A program made the position numbers and the translations under genes. Below the pieces are notes generated by a model that saw only the letters and a program-made list of their open reading frames with translations, did no database searches and was not told the origin of the DNA. Positions 27,747 through 36,960 of a DNA stretch of 64,000 bases are shown one piece after another. The stretch comes from DASQYE01 sp035940775 (lineage in GTDB: Bacteria > Acidobacteriota > Blastocatellia > Pyrinomonadales > Pyrinomonadaceae). The first letter of the stretch is position 1. Each line of letters begins with the position of its first letter. The DNA is taken from NCBI GenBank assembly GCA_035940775.1, contig DASZEN010000007.1, forward strand, positions 71,587 to 135,586, written 5' to 3'.

Positions 27747-28856
27747 TCAATAGTAGGTGATTACTCTCTCCTCGGCGCGGTATGGCTGAGGCTTACTATC
27801 TTTTCTTGATTGGATTAGATATGTTTTCTTCGTCCAATTACCATCTGAATCATATTCTAGTTCTATTAATGATTTACCACTGAGGCTGCCACGAAACCTG
27901 CTCCCCGGCTCATTGATATCATCGTAGAACTGAATTACAGGGTCATTCGGTGAACCATCCGCTTTGAACATCGCCTGCCCGACCTGATTCCCCTTAGCAT
28001 CATAAGTATAGACAACTCGGTCTTTCAGAGTTCCATCCGGCTCGTATGTAGCCACCTCTTTTGTTCTTTTCTCATCATCGTAAACGTAAACGACTTTGCC
28101 CGGGACGGGAGCGTGCGAGATAGAAACATTGGGTATGGCATTAAATTCTATTGTTTCGTTCACTAAAATTCTCCCTCTTTCATCGTACCTGGAGATGACT
28201 TTATATCTGAGCGCGCGGCCCTGATATTGAATCCACTCAGTCCTATTACCCTTTTCATCAAATGTTGAGACATTTTTCCAATTGAGAGTTCCATTGGCAT
28301 TATACGAAATTTGGCTGGTCTGATTTCCCCTTTCGTCGTAGGCATAGACAATTTTGCCACCGAATCGTCCGGTGTGATAATAGAAGCCCTCCTCGATTTT
28401 GTTTCCCTTTGTGTCATACTTGTAGGTGAATCGGCTGGCCGGAGTCCCGTCGGATTCATAGACCTTATATTCAACCCTGTTGCCTCTATCATCCAGGGTG
28501 TAAATGTGCTTTCGAGGAATGGTAAGAGTTTTATCAAGAATAGCGGGATATTCTTCGTATCCGGTGTTTCTACCTCTGGCGTCATAGGTGTAGATAAGTT
28601 TCTCGGCAGGATTCCCCAGATGATCGTAAGAAATCCGCTCAAGGATATTCCCTTCAGGGTTATAAGTAGTACTGTGCCAGCGTCGGCGCTCTCCCTGCTC
28701 TATCTTTTCGTCTTTCATGGCAAAATCAATGACGTAGACTTCAACGGATTTCACTGAGCCAATCAGGTCATTCTGATCCCTGTCAGTTTTGTTCTGTGCG
28801 CGTACGGCAGAAGACCAAAAAAGAGTTACTATAATTAGAGCGGAAACTATTTTCAT
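27747..28856 (-). CDS. Secreted YD-repeat protein (cassette)
   Basis: 369 residues from the ATG at 28856, chosen because AGAGG is upstream and the signal peptide (MKIVSALIIVTLFWSSAVRA) follows directly. The mature protein is about ten copies of a roughly 25-residue unit of the form Y-T-Y-D-x-x-G-N, for example YKYDTKGNKIEEG, YAYDERGNQTSQ and YTYDAKGNQVGQ. These resemble Rhs/YD repeats, which form a beta shell, but there is no Rhs toxin end. It is probably a periplasmic or surface protein. Confidence 0.7.
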   Translation of the reverse strand: MKIVSALIIVTLFWSSAVRAQNKTDRDQNDLIGSVKSVEVYVIDFAMKDEKIEQGERRRWHSTTYNPEGNILERISYDHLGNPAEKLIYTYDARGRNTGYEEYPAILDKTLTIPRKHIYTLDDRGNRVEYKVYESDGTPASRFTYKYDTKGNKIEEGFYYHTGRFGGKIVYAYDERGNQTSQISYNANGTLNWKNVSTFDEKGNRTEWIQYQGRALRYKVISRYDERGRILVNETIEFNAIPNVSISHAPVPGKVVYVYDDEKRTKEVATYEPDGTLKDRVVYTYDAKGNQVGQAMFKADGSPNDPVIQFYDDINEPGSRFRGSLSGKSLIELEYDSDGNWTKKTYLIQSRKDSKPQPYRAEERVITYY

Positions 28857-28904
28857 AATCGCATAACCTCTGAATATCAGTTTACACCTGATCCGCACGT
28901 AGCA

Positions 28905-29004
28905 GCCTAACGCCCGAATTAATCCGAGCGCGCATTCAACACCTCTGGGGCCAGGTTGACGACAAAAGACAAGCTAACTCGCGCTCCGGCTCAATTGTCG
29001 AATC
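28905..29004 (-). repeat. attC site, truncated on the right
   Basis: Left core GCCTAAC is good. The right arm reads CCGGCTCAATTGTCGAAT, missing several bases of GAGTTGTTAGG, and merges with a decayed antitoxin gene. Confidence 0.65.
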
Positions 29005-29149
29005 CAGGGAACTTTCACTGGCATTTAGCCAAAAGTCAGGTTCATCAACTAATGGCGTAACCAGAACTTCCGTCCCCTCCGGAATCTACACCTTTTCCAG
29101 CAACTCGATTTTCCCCTCACGACAGGACTGCACGAATAGTATTTAGCAT
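28985..29149 (-). pseudogene. Decayed small antitoxin (AF2212-like)
   Basis: The minus strand starts MLNTIRAVLS and stops. With one frame change it continues EGKIELLEKV, then an in-frame TAG, then IPEGTEVLVTPLVDEPDFWL and SESSLDS, running into the truncated attC. The pattern (basic start, G-K/V-I/L-LE-x-V/L-x-I/L-PEGTEV) is that of AF2212-type antitoxin-like proteins. The frameshift, the stop and fusion to the attC show it is dead. No toxin gene accompanies it. Confidence 0.6.
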
Positions 29150-29204
29150 CTTCACATCTCGATCTCGGGATACATCAGGCTTAATTGTTAGCAAAGAGGC
29201 AAGC

Positions 29205-29315
29205 GTCCAAACCCCCCGGATAACCCGCCCCGCCCGAGCCGCACACAGGATTATGGCAAAGCACAACGATGAAGGGGAACCTATCCGAGGCGTCGGGTTC
29301 AATGAGTTGTTAGAT
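29205..29315 (-). repeat. attC site
   Basis: Cores GTCCAAAC and GTTAGAT. Arm GGATAACCCGCCCC against GGCGTCGGGTTCAATG. Serves the Uma2 cassette. Confidence 0.83.
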
Positions 29316-29322
29316 GCCGCCT

Positions 29323-29883
29323 TTAGCCAAGAACAATGTCGGCCCCAATTATCAGGCTCGGAATAGATTTCGCCGCTAAGGACTCGCCGCGCTTTACTAT
29401 GCGAATCTCTCGGTATACGTCCCCAATCGGCTGGGTGTAAATTTCAATGGTTTCTTTAGGTAGATTGACGAGCCACACCTCAGTTATACCTGCGCCAGCA
29501 TAAAGAGGGATTTTTATATCACGATCATATTCAACTGAACTATCAGCTACTTCAATGATAAGAAGCACATCCGCTGGTTGTGGATTAGCCTGAGCATAGA
29601 AATCATCTCGGCGCTTGAGCAAAGCAACATCGGGCAATGGTTCGGAGAAATCATTAATTTGCACAGGATTCTGCACCCAAACGATAACTTCCCTACCGGT
29701 CAACAGCCCTAGAAATTCGGTCAGCCTTCCTACACACGCCGCATGACGGCTGCCAATCGGATTCATTTCGATAATCTCGCCCTCAATCAACTCAACACGG
29801 TCGTCCTCCGAGAGGACGCCAGCCGCCGCCATTCGGTAATATTCAGTAATGTTGAAGTGTCGTCTTACAATCTGAACTGACAT
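29323..29883 (-). CDS. Uma2-family putative endonuclease (cassette)
   Basis: 186 residues from the ATG at 29883 (MSVQIVRRHFNITEYY). The longer frame runs back into the next attC. It is a typical Uma2/DUF820 protein: RMAAAGVLSEDDRVELIEGE, then the restriction-nuclease-like core LPDVALL and VLLIIEVADSS with K in DIKIPLYA, giving a D-E-K set. The fold is PD-(D/E)xK-like, but a cellular target has not been established for the family. Uma2 genes are abundant in Acidobacteriota-like and cyanobacterial genomes. The stop is 8 bases from the attC. Confidence 0.82.
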   Translation of the reverse strand: MSVQIVRRHFNITEYYRMAAAGVLSEDDRVELIEGEIIEMNPIGSRHAACVGRLTEFLGLLTGREVIVWVQNPVQINDFSEPLPDVALLKRRDDFYAQANPQPADVLLIIEVADSSVEYDRDIKIPLYAGAGITEVWLVNLPKETIEIYTQPIGDVYREIRIVKRGESLAAKSIPSLIIGADIVLG

Positions 29884-29946
29884 AACAGGTTCACATCCTT
29901 CATACGAGCGGCATGATAGCATATCCTCACAGGCGATTAAGAACGC

Positions 29947-30056
29947 ATCCAACGCCCCGGATAACCCGCCCCGCGCGCGCAGCATACAATATGAACGCAA
30001 GGAAAGAGCATGAGGGAAATGGTGTCGAGGCGTCCGCGTTCAATGAGTTGTTAGGT
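29947..30056 (-). repeat. attC site
   Basis: Cores ATCCAAC and GTTAGGT. Serves the 475-residue secreted protein cassette. Confidence 0.88.
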
Positions 30057-30075
30057 TGCGTCGCACCATCGGCAT

Positions 30076-31503
30076 TCAATGTGGTTCAATTTGGTCGAGC
30101 GTAATTGTTACTGGCCCCGTGTCCCGGTCGAGAATCATTTTCTCAGTCCGCGTAAAGAAGCGCATGTATTTGCCATTTCTTTCGCCAGCGTAAGATGCGT
30201 TGAGTCTAAACGGGCGGCCTTCCCAAACCTCAATGTCGAACTGTCCGTTCGGGTAATCCCTCTCCCCGAGGAGTGCCTCGGGCTCACTTTCATCGATCAA
30301 CCTGATGGTCGCATAGGTCACAGGCGTGCCGTCGGGTAACGTAACCGACCCGAAGATTCTTCTTCTCTGGAAGAATGGAACTTTGATACTGATGTCCGTT
30401 CGCTCACCCAACTCCACCTTTATCAATTCGGTGTTGTGATGGCTGAGGACTACTGGATAGAAAAGTGCGGGCCCACTCCCCAGAGGATCAATTACATAGA
30501 ATAGAACGTAAGACCCGACGGGCACGCGATCAAAGCCGAATTCGTATTCAGTCCCCGATTCGGTTTCCGGCCGCATATATGAAGGTCTAATATAACCTTC
30601 GGTCAGACTTGGCCTTTCATCATTAAGATCAAACTCTCCTGATTCCGATCCGGTACGAAACAGGTAGAGGGACGGACGGCTTTTCCAATCTCCTTTTTCA
30701 CGTTCTATACGTCCGGCGATGTTTCCGGTCTGCTGCCCGGCAAAGTCCACCCGCACGCCGCACAGCCTATTATCAATCTCGACCGATTGTTTCATCCCAT
30801 CCTGAAGCAAGGTTGAGTTGGCATATAAATCCATCTTCCTCTCCAGGATTGGATAAACCGTATATGTCCCGACGGGTAATTCGTCGAACGTGTAGTCTCC
30901 CTCAGCGTCTGTTTGGGTCTCAGTCTTATTACCCTCTCTGTCCTCCGCTACGACGACCACTCCGGTCAAAGGCTGCGCTCTGGTTAAGGAACGGATCGGA
31001 AAGGAGAATCCGGGCCCGCGTTCTGTAACTGTTCCGAAGAGGCGTGGCTCTGGCCCACCCTGACGAACTTCGCGAAGCTTATTTAGAAGCTTTGCCAGCT
31101 TATTCGGAGGGGTTTCGTCTAAACTGTGGCTCCAGGCACGAGAAAGGAGTCCCTCCACTTTTCCCATACGCGCCCATTTGGCGATGAATATGTACTTACT
31201 GTTTTCCCTTACCTCATAAGTGCAGTGGCCGGACAGGGTAAGTTCCACCTCTCCACCCACCGGGCCTTTGGTTGATTCCTCTACGGCCAGGGTCAACTTC
31301 AAAGCGCCCGTGTAGCCCTCTACAGGATTCTCCAATTCTTTCGCCTCTACGACTTTCCCGAGTAACGCATATTGGCCGTCAGGATGATTGTAATAGCACG
31401 TCTCGAAGGCGTTGAAGGTGGACGGACAACCCGGCTGCGCGGCCGCCGTGTAGCCCGAAAGCATTAGCATCGCGACCAAAAGTAACAGGTTCTTCAGATT
31501 CAT
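30076..31503 (-). CDS. Secreted protein with NTR/TIMP-like N-domain and Cna-B-like repeats (cassette)
   Basis: 475 residues. Signal peptide LLLVAMLMLSGYTAAA. The first mature domain is Cys-containing (PGCPSTFNAFETCYYN) with YALLGKVVEA and a C-T-Y loop, like the netrin/TIMP-like fold of secreted bacterial proteins. Two or more carboxypeptidase-regulatory (Cna-B-like) beta-sandwich repeats follow (GVVVVAEDREGNKTETQTDA, DYTFDELPVGTYTVYPI). It is probably an exported, beta-rich, non-enzymatic protein. Single-gene cassette. Confidence 0.65.
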   Translation of the reverse strand: MNLKNLLLLVAMLMLSGYTAAAQPGCPSTFNAFETCYYNHPDGQYALLGKVVEAKELENPVEGYTGALKLTLAVEESTKGPVGGEVELTLSGHCTYEVRENSKYIFIAKWARMGKVEGLLSRAWSHSLDETPPNKLAKLLNKLREVRQGGPEPRLFGTVTERGPGFSFPIRSLTRAQPLTGVVVVAEDREGNKTETQTDAEGDYTFDELPVGTYTVYPILERKMDLYANSTLLQDGMKQSVEIDNRLCGVRVDFAGQQTGNIAGRIEREKGDWKSRPSLYLFRTGSESGEFDLNDERPSLTEGYIRPSYMRPETESGTEYEFGFDRVPVGSYVLFYVIDPLGSGPALFYPVVLSHHNTELIKVELGERTDISIKVPFFQRRRIFGSVTLPDGTPVTYATIRLIDESEPEALLGERDYPNGQFDIEVWEGRPFRLNASYAGERNGKYMRFFTRTEKMILDRDTGPVTITLDQIEPH

Positions 31504-31612
31504 CCTCGCGCCTCTTTTGATGCAGCCCGTTCCATAACCGCAAGGTGACGCCGCCTAATCATACTATTCGACTTTTTGCTCAGTCATCCATTGAGATGGC
31601 ACGAACGAAGCA

Positions 31613-31722
31613 ACCTAACGCCAGAATTAACCCGGCACGCGCATACAGCATTCTATCAGACCGGAGAAGAGGAGGATGAAAGGGAAGCCATCCGTGGGGT
31701 CGGGTTCAATGAGTTGTCAGGC
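31613..31722 (-). repeat. attC site
   Basis: Cores ACCTAAC and GTCAGGC. The stop codon (TGA) of the 31717-32184 gene lies inside the right core. Confidence 0.87.
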
Positions 31723-32184
31723 CGCGCAGTAGTTTCTCACTCCCACCCGAGAGATTTCCCACGCGCACAATGCAAACATTACAGCATCCAACGCAATCAT
31801 TTGATCCTTCGCTGCTACCAACTCCGGCGTAATAATCTTAGCGATCTCCATAGCTTCATTATCAGTACCTGCAAGCAACGGGCATAGTCGCTCCTTAATA
31901 TCATTACGCCTGATAATAGCTCTGGCTTGCTGTAGTTTCCGGTCTTCCTTTATCATGCGAGTGATTTTCCCTTGAATCCATTGCATGAAATTGGAGAAGG
32001 CAGACGCCACCACATACCAGAAAGGATGTTGTCTTTTCTCCGTACCAGGTATCGAGCTGTGCCATTCTCCAAACTCACCGGATAGCTCGTCGAATTTAGG
32101 CGCGTACGACTGTATCTGTTGGACGACGCTAACCTTTTGCAGCACCTCTGCCTGGAAAGATGCGAGGTCAAAATCATCAGGCAT
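31717..32184 (-). CDS. Hypothetical cytoplasmic protein (cassette)
   Basis: 155 residues, no signal peptide, largely helical. A QIQSYAPKFDELSG helix is followed by a region ending FALCAWEISRVGVRNYC. I recognise no family. Its TGA stop is formed by the attC core (CCTGACAAC on the minus strand), so the attC supplies the end of the reading frame. It fills its own cassette between attC sites at 31613 and 32226. Confidence 0.55.
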   Translation of the reverse strand: MPDDFDLASFQAEVLQKVSVVQQIQSYAPKFDELSGEFGEWHSSIPGTEKRQHPFWYVVASAFSNFMQWIQGKITRMIKEDRKLQQARAIIRRNDIKERLCPLLAGTDNEAMEIAKIITPELVAAKDQMIALDAVMFALCAWEISRVGVRNYCAA

Positions 32185-32225
32185 AGCTCATTCTTCCTTC
32201 ACACAGAATTACCGTTCAGGAGGTG

Positions 32226-32337
32226 GCATAACGCTCGAATCAACCCGCCCGCAGATGATTCCATACAAGCAAGCCGAAGCCATACAAGCATCATGAAAGA
32301 CAAGCTGAGGCGGGTCGGGTTCAATGAGTTGTCAGGC
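32226..32337 (-). repeat. attC site
   Basis: Cores GCATAAC and GTCAGGC; GC-rich stem CCCGCCCG with CGGG-T-CGGG opposite. Serves the TonB-TPR cassette. Confidence 0.87.
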
Positions 32338-32348
32338 CCGTCCCCGAA

Positions 32349-33284
32349 TCAATGGAGACTTTTCATCAGCTTCCTGATTTCCTCCACCTCAGAGGCCACC
32401 CCCGCATCTTCGGCGGCTATCAGGTGGTACTCGAGAAGTTTTTTCAGGGCCTTCATATACTCTTGCTTTGTCCTAACCACCCATTCATCGGAATCGCCGT
32501 CCCCGATGGAATCGTGAGCGAGTTGATATATCAACTCGGCCTTCCTGTACAATTCTCGCGCCTTGTCCAGATCGCGCAGGAGGTGGTGAGTGATCGCTAT
32601 ATCCCCGTACAGTCGCCCTAACTCAGCATCCTTTTCCGTTAGCCTCGACCGTACGGCATCGAGCGCACGATTGTAATATTCAATTGCTTCCTGGTAGCGT
32701 TTCTGGCCCCTCAAGACGTGGCCGAACATCTCATACGCGCCCATCCTCTCTAAGGACCTGTTATCCGACAACTGATCGGCTATTTGAACGGTAACCCTAC
32801 AGGGCTCTTCGGCTTCTTCCCACTTCTGCCCTCTTACCAGATTGCGACACTTATCACCTTCTTTGAAGTACTGCCTGGCAAGCTCCTCCTGCCGTTCATA
32901 ATCCTGTTTTTGTGCGCTAGTGATTGTGCCTGGAGGGAACCTGATATACACGTCTGTAATGAACGGAACCGGCTTGTCTCCAACCATGTGAGCTTTGTAC
33001 TTGCGCCTTTTCACCGCGTCCAGGGCAGCGATTTGCAGGAGAGGGTGGCCGCTGATTGCTTTTGCAGAGGTGACCATCCCCAGCTCAGAGATGGCGACCT
33101 CGACCTTTACTATACCCTCGGCCCTCGCCGCTTTGGCGATTGCCGGATAAAGAGGTTCAGGTTTTTCAATTACGAGTTCTTCAGCCTCTTCGGAACTAAG
33201 TCGGACTTGTTGGGCATGCGCTTGCCCAAAGCAGAAAATGGATAAGATGACTGAAAAAAGTATTGCTCCTAGAGCAGGCGGCAT
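32349..33284 (-). CDS. Secreted TonB-like C-domain plus TPR protein (cassette)
   Basis: 311 residues. Signal peptide (LGAILFSVILSIFCFGQAHA), then a TonB C-terminal-like domain (PLYPAIAKAARAEGIVKVEV, VTSAKAISGHPLLQIAALDA, VKRRKYK) placed at the N-terminus, then helical TPR-like repeats (AIEYYNRALDAVRSRL, ELGRLYGDIAITHHLL, KARELYRKAELIYQLA). This reversed order, without a membrane helix and proline stretch, means it is not a canonical TonB. It more likely uses the domain for protein contacts in the periplasm. Confidence 0.7.
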   Translation of the reverse strand: MPPALGAILFSVILSIFCFGQAHAQQVRLSSEEAEELVIEKPEPLYPAIAKAARAEGIVKVEVAISELGMVTSAKAISGHPLLQIAALDAVKRRKYKAHMVGDKPVPFITDVYIRFPPGTITSAQKQDYERQEELARQYFKEGDKCRNLVRGQKWEEAEEPCRVTVQIADQLSDNRSLERMGAYEMFGHVLRGQKRYQEAIEYYNRALDAVRSRLTEKDAELGRLYGDIAITHHLLRDLDKARELYRKAELIYQLAHDSIGDGDSDEWVVRTKQEYMKALKKLLEYHLIAAEDAGVASEVEEIRKLMKSLH

Positions 33285-33342
33285 ACAGTCCTCCCAGCCA
33301 GCAAGTAGACTAGCAATTATATTCCCTGAACTTCAACATACG

Positions 33343-33452
33343 GCCTGACGCCCCGGATAACCCGCCGCGAGCATAGAGCATTCAACATGAGGGGAACAAG
33401 ACAACGATGATAAGAAGGCCATTGAGCTTTCCGGTTCAACGAGTTGTCAGGC
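33343..33452 (-). repeat. attC site
   Basis: Cores GCCTGAC and GTCAGGC. Serves the DUF2778-like cassette. Confidence 0.86.
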
Positions 33453-33464
33453 GCGTTTCATATG

Positions 33465-34334
33465 TCAGTAGCGTACCGAAACCTTGAATATTCCGACACT
33501 CTGCAATAACCCTGCAATCTGGTTCTCGCAATCGCGCAGGCGTGCAGCATCCTCTCGCACACCCAAACAGCCATTAGTCCCCAAAGGGTTCCCGTCAGGA
33601 TGTATTCGAAACAGGCTCCGGCCAAATACCTGCGTCTCATCTGTGGGCAGAAGATGAAATGAATAACCAACACCATTTAATACCATTCCTCGAGTATCTC
33701 GATTCGCAAGGTGATGGCTGACAGTGTAAATACCGGGCGGTACGGGGCCATTAGTCTTTTGGAAATTTTTTCCGCCGCCACCCGTATTGACGGTGTAAGT
33801 ATTGATCTCGCTGCCATCCTGGGCGAACAGCTTGAATGTCCCATGGACCACCGGAAAGCCGCGCGTGCTCTGGAAAGTACTGGTACCAACAAATTCTCCG
33901 AGAATCCCTGTAGCTGATCTCGGCGTGTCACGTAAATTTTCAGCCAGATTGTCCAGAACCCTCGAAGTGATGGCCGCATTCCTTTCAACGATTTCGGGAG
34001 GAAGATTCTCCTGGCCTGCAAACTCTCTAAGCAGCCATTGAATGCGAACCTGTTGTTCTGGAGGAAGAAGAGCCAGTGCTTCTTGTAGTTCCTGCGGAAA
34101 CCGCGAGTTGAGTTCATAAGTTACTTCCGTAATTCCTTCCACAGCAAAGTTCAAAGCGAAGGACTGGATTTGGAGCCATTCAATGATAGATTGAGGGTTT
34201 TGCGGCTGGATTGAAGCCGCGATGCTTTCAATGAGCGGAGCTATAACAGAGTCGTAATACTCCGGGCGTTCCATCTCCGGGAGAAATTTCAATATCTGGA
34301 TTGCCTGAATTACTGCCTGGAAGTCTTGTGACAT
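33465..34334 (-). CDS. L,D-transpeptidase-like protein, DUF2778/Tlde1 type (cassette)
   Basis: 289 residues. The first 130 are helical with no signal peptide. The C-terminal domain has features of the DUF2778/L,D-transpeptidase fold: GPVPPGIYTV, GRSLFRIHPDGNPLGTNGC and a following LGV. The His in RIHPDG and the Cys in TNGC would be the catalytic pair. Tlde1-type members of this family are type VI effectors that attack peptidoglycan, but no immunity gene or secretion system is adjacent, so that role is only a possibility. Single-gene cassette. Confidence 0.65.
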   Translation of the reverse strand: MSQDFQAVIQAIQILKFLPEMERPEYYDSVIAPLIESIAASIQPQNPQSIIEWLQIQSFALNFAVEGITEVTYELNSRFPQELQEALALLPPEQQVRIQWLLREFAGQENLPPEIVERNAAITSRVLDNLAENLRDTPRSATGILGEFVGTSTFQSTRGFPVVHGTFKLFAQDGSEINTYTVNTGGGGKNFQKTNGPVPPGIYTVSHHLANRDTRGMVLNGVGYSFHLLPTDETQVFGRSLFRIHPDGNPLGTNGCLGVREDAARLRDCENQIAGLLQSVGIFKVSVRY

Positions 34335-34389
34335 AGTGGTTGCTCCTTATGACTTGTCCTTTTGAAGTAGGCGTTATGCACATGCGAGC

Positions 34390-34490
34390 GCCTGACGCTC
34401 GAATCAACCCGCCCGCGCGCGAGCAGCATCCAATTTACACCGCAAGGTAAGATGACGAAAGCCCCGGTCGGGTTCAATGAGTTGTTATGC
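34390..34490 (-). repeat. attC site
   Basis: Cores GCCTGAC and GTTATGC. The nearest gene of its cassette ends 365 bases away, at 34855. Confidence 0.85.
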
Positions 34491-34854
34491 GTATCTCCAA
34501 CCATTCAACGGCGCACATCATTCTTACATTCCATCAGCAGAAGTTGAGGACAACCATTCACTCTAATAAGTACCAGCCTCGCGCCGGGATCGGCCCGCGC
34601 CACACCGCCAGAGAGTAAGACCCGCAGCGCCTGGCAGACCTGCATTACCATTAGATGAAAGCTTGAGTGTGGGCCACAGCAAGGATCTAAAGGCAGCAGA
34701 GAGGCGACACACGGATTTTGTGCTTTCGGCGTGTCGCCTCTCTTTGTTCTGAGCCGATCTGCGGCTCAAACTACTTTCAGCCCTTCTGATCCGAACCCGT
34801 TTGCTGTGACTCATCTTCCACAGACGGTTACGGATCAGATTAGATATGCGCCCG
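34491..34854. other. Non-coding spacer with two hairpins
   Basis: 365 bases between an attC and the propeller gene, unusually long for this array. It contains GAGAGGCGACAC/GTGTCGCCTCTC at about 34710-34739, followed on the plus strand by TTTGTTC, and GAGCCG/CGGCTC at about 34751. These could be terminators. I see no supported gene. Confidence 0.5.
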
Positions 34855-36960
34855 CTAACGACTCGTCTGTATGGCCGCGAAATTGGCCGTCTGGTCGCCG
34901 CGCAGCGTAAAGCTCCGTTGCCCCGGATTGAAATTGTAGCCGCTCTTTGAAGGGGTCACGGTATAGTTGAAGCCAGCGCCCGCAGGCATATTGTAGATCG
35001 TGTATCTTCCATCGGGGTCGGTGAGGGTCGTCAGATTGTACGCACCGCTCAGAGTGACGAAAACTTCGCCGACGGGATTTTTATGCTGGTCTAGGATTTG
35101 ACCGCTAATCTGCTGGTAGCCGGTCACCGGACGCCGGACGAAGTTCGCCGTTTGGTCGCTCTGTAGGTTAAGGAATTCCAGACTGTTTGGTATGTAGGCA
35201 TGTGTGCCCGTCGGGTGGGTGTACACATTGTAGTTGTAGCCGTCCTGCCGCTCTCCGAAAGTGTAGTAGCCGTTCGCATCCGTTAAGACTAAGGTCACAA
35301 ACCCCCCGTCACGCGCAAGCTCTATGGGAACACCTTGAACGCCGACACCTGTGGGACTCGAATCGGTCACGCGCCCGCTAATGGTGTGACTCGGCTGCTT
35401 CGTCCCAACGAAATCGGCGACCACGCTCTCGTTGAGACCGTAGAATGAGTGAAGCTCCGGCGCGTAGGTATAAGCGCCGAAGGGGTTGGCGTGGATGATG
35501 TAGATTCTCCGGCGGGGCACATCGAGGAAAGAGTAGTAGCCGTTCGCATCGGTGCGCGTAGGGGCTAAAGGATAATCGCCGCCTGAAGACACTTCGACGT
35601 TGGGGATGGGAGCGCCTGTCGTGTCCGTGATGTGGCCCGTGATGTTGATGGGAATATAGGTTGCGACGAAATCCTTATCCGGCTGATTAGCGCCGAGGTT
35701 GTTGAAGACGTAGCTTGAGGGCTCGAAAGAGAAGGAGGTGGACGACAGGGAAACGGTGTAATTGCCGCCCGCCTGCAATCCGTCAAAGCTGTAGTTGCCC
35801 TCAAAATCTATGATCGTAGACCGCGCGAGCGTGCCGCTCAGCGTAACGGGCGAGTCGAAATAGCGGCCCGGAACATAATTGACGCGACCGGAGATGGTGT
35901 AGGTTTCAGGAAGCGGCGTCGCACCCGCCTGCTTTAGCTGCCAGTCAGGAGCAAAGTCTTCCTTTGTGTCGGATGTGAGCTTTGTCAGTCCAGTGCCATC
36001 CAGATTCACTACGAATACGTCAGCGCCGAGCCCGCCCGTGGTTGGATAACTGCTGAAAGTAATCTTCGTGCCATCAGGCGACCAGGACGGGAACTGGCCC
36101 CCAAACATCGCGCCCGTCGTGTTCTCGATTCTCACCAAATCCGTGCCATCGAGATTGGCTGTATAAATCGAGTCCTCAAACGTCTCGTAATTCGTGCCGG
36201 AGAACACCAGCTTTTTGCTATCGGGCGACCAATCGAACTGTACGGCCCCATATAATGGAGCCGGGAGGGACGGGAACGTTAAGCCGCTGCCGTCCGCGTT
36301 CATAATCGTGAGGCCCTGATAGGAATAGTTAAAAGCTATCTTCGTGCCGTCGGGCGACCAAGAGGGATTGGTGCCTTCGGAAAGCTTCGTCAACCCGCTG
36401 CCGTCGCTGCTGTTGACGACGTAGATGGAAAAGATTCCGTCGTCGCGTATACCGCTGAAAGCGATGCGCCTTCCGTCGGGCGACCAGGTCGGCGAGGCGT
36501 CGCTAAAGTTATTGGTGATAAGCTTTTTATTGCCGCCGTCGGCGTCCATCACGGCTATGCCGCCGTCAAAGTCACCCTTGCTGAGGTAGGCTATCTTCGT
36601 GCCGTCGGGCGACCACACCGGCTCTGAATCTTCCCGCGCATCATAGGTGATGTTCTTCTTGCCCGTGCCGTCCGGATTCATCAGGTAAATATCCCGCGTG
36701 CCAGCTATACCGTCGCCGCGTCCACTGGTAAAGGCAATCAAGCCGTTTTCCATGGCCTTGGTACGCGTAGGGGATTTGATCGCCGTCGAGACGGCTGAGT
36801 TATCGCCCGCACCAGGGCCCTGAGCTGAGGCATCGTGTTTCGCAGTCGTAGCGATTGCTGCGGAATTGGCGAAGGCGCTCGCCAGACCTGTTAGCGCCAC
36901 GAGCAGTAGAAGTTTATATCTGAAGTTCTGTAGGGGCTTTGGAGTGTAAGGGATTTTCAT
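34855..36960 (-). CDS. Secreted TolB-like beta-propeller plus Cna-B-like repeats (cassette or insertion)
   Basis: 701 residues. After a signal region (LLLLVALTGLASAFANSAAI) there are about six TolB/WD40-like blades with repeated PTWSPDGRRIAFSG and PSWSPDGTKIAFNY motifs (residues about 70-340). Then four or more carboxypeptidase-regulatory repeats follow (ISGRVNYVPGRYF, ITGHITDTTGAPIPNVEV, ISGRVTDSSPTGVGVQ, ISGQILDQHKNPVGEVF). Such hybrids are exported. It has a long 3' spacer and no good attC just upstream (only the relic near 37.3 kb), so the unit may be an older or modified cassette. Confidence 0.72.
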   Translation of the reverse strand: MKIPYTPKPLQNFRYKLLLLVALTGLASAFANSAAIATTAKHDASAQGPGAGDNSAVSTAIKSPTRTKAMENGLIAFTSGRGDGIAGTRDIYLMNPDGTGKKNITYDAREDSEPVWSPDGTKIAYLSKGDFDGGIAVMDADGGNKKLITNNFSDASPTWSPDGRRIAFSGIRDDGIFSIYVVNSSDGSGLTKLSEGTNPSWSPDGTKIAFNYSYQGLTIMNADGSGLTFPSLPAPLYGAVQFDWSPDSKKLVFSGTNYETFEDSIYTANLDGTDLVRIENTTGAMFGGQFPSWSPDGTKITFSSYPTTGGLGADVFVVNLDGTGLTKLTSDTKEDFAPDWQLKQAGATPLPETYTISGRVNYVPGRYFDSPVTLSGTLARSTIIDFEGNYSFDGLQAGGNYTVSLSSTSFSFEPSSYVFNNLGANQPDKDFVATYIPINITGHITDTTGAPIPNVEVSSGGDYPLAPTRTDANGYYSFLDVPRRRIYIIHANPFGAYTYAPELHSFYGLNESVVADFVGTKQPSHTISGRVTDSSPTGVGVQGVPIELARDGGFVTLVLTDANGYYTFGERQDGYNYNVYTHPTGTHAYIPNSLEFLNLQSDQTANFVRRPVTGYQQISGQILDQHKNPVGEVFVTLSGAYNLTTLTDPDGRYTIYNMPAGAGFNYTVTPSKSGYNFNPGQRSFTLRGDQTANFAAIQTSR

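Noticed and set aside
34845..34875. GCTAACGACTCGT at the end of the propeller gene resembles a plus-oriented attC arm.
   Set aside because: No partner arm on either side, and the sequence is the coding end of the gene.
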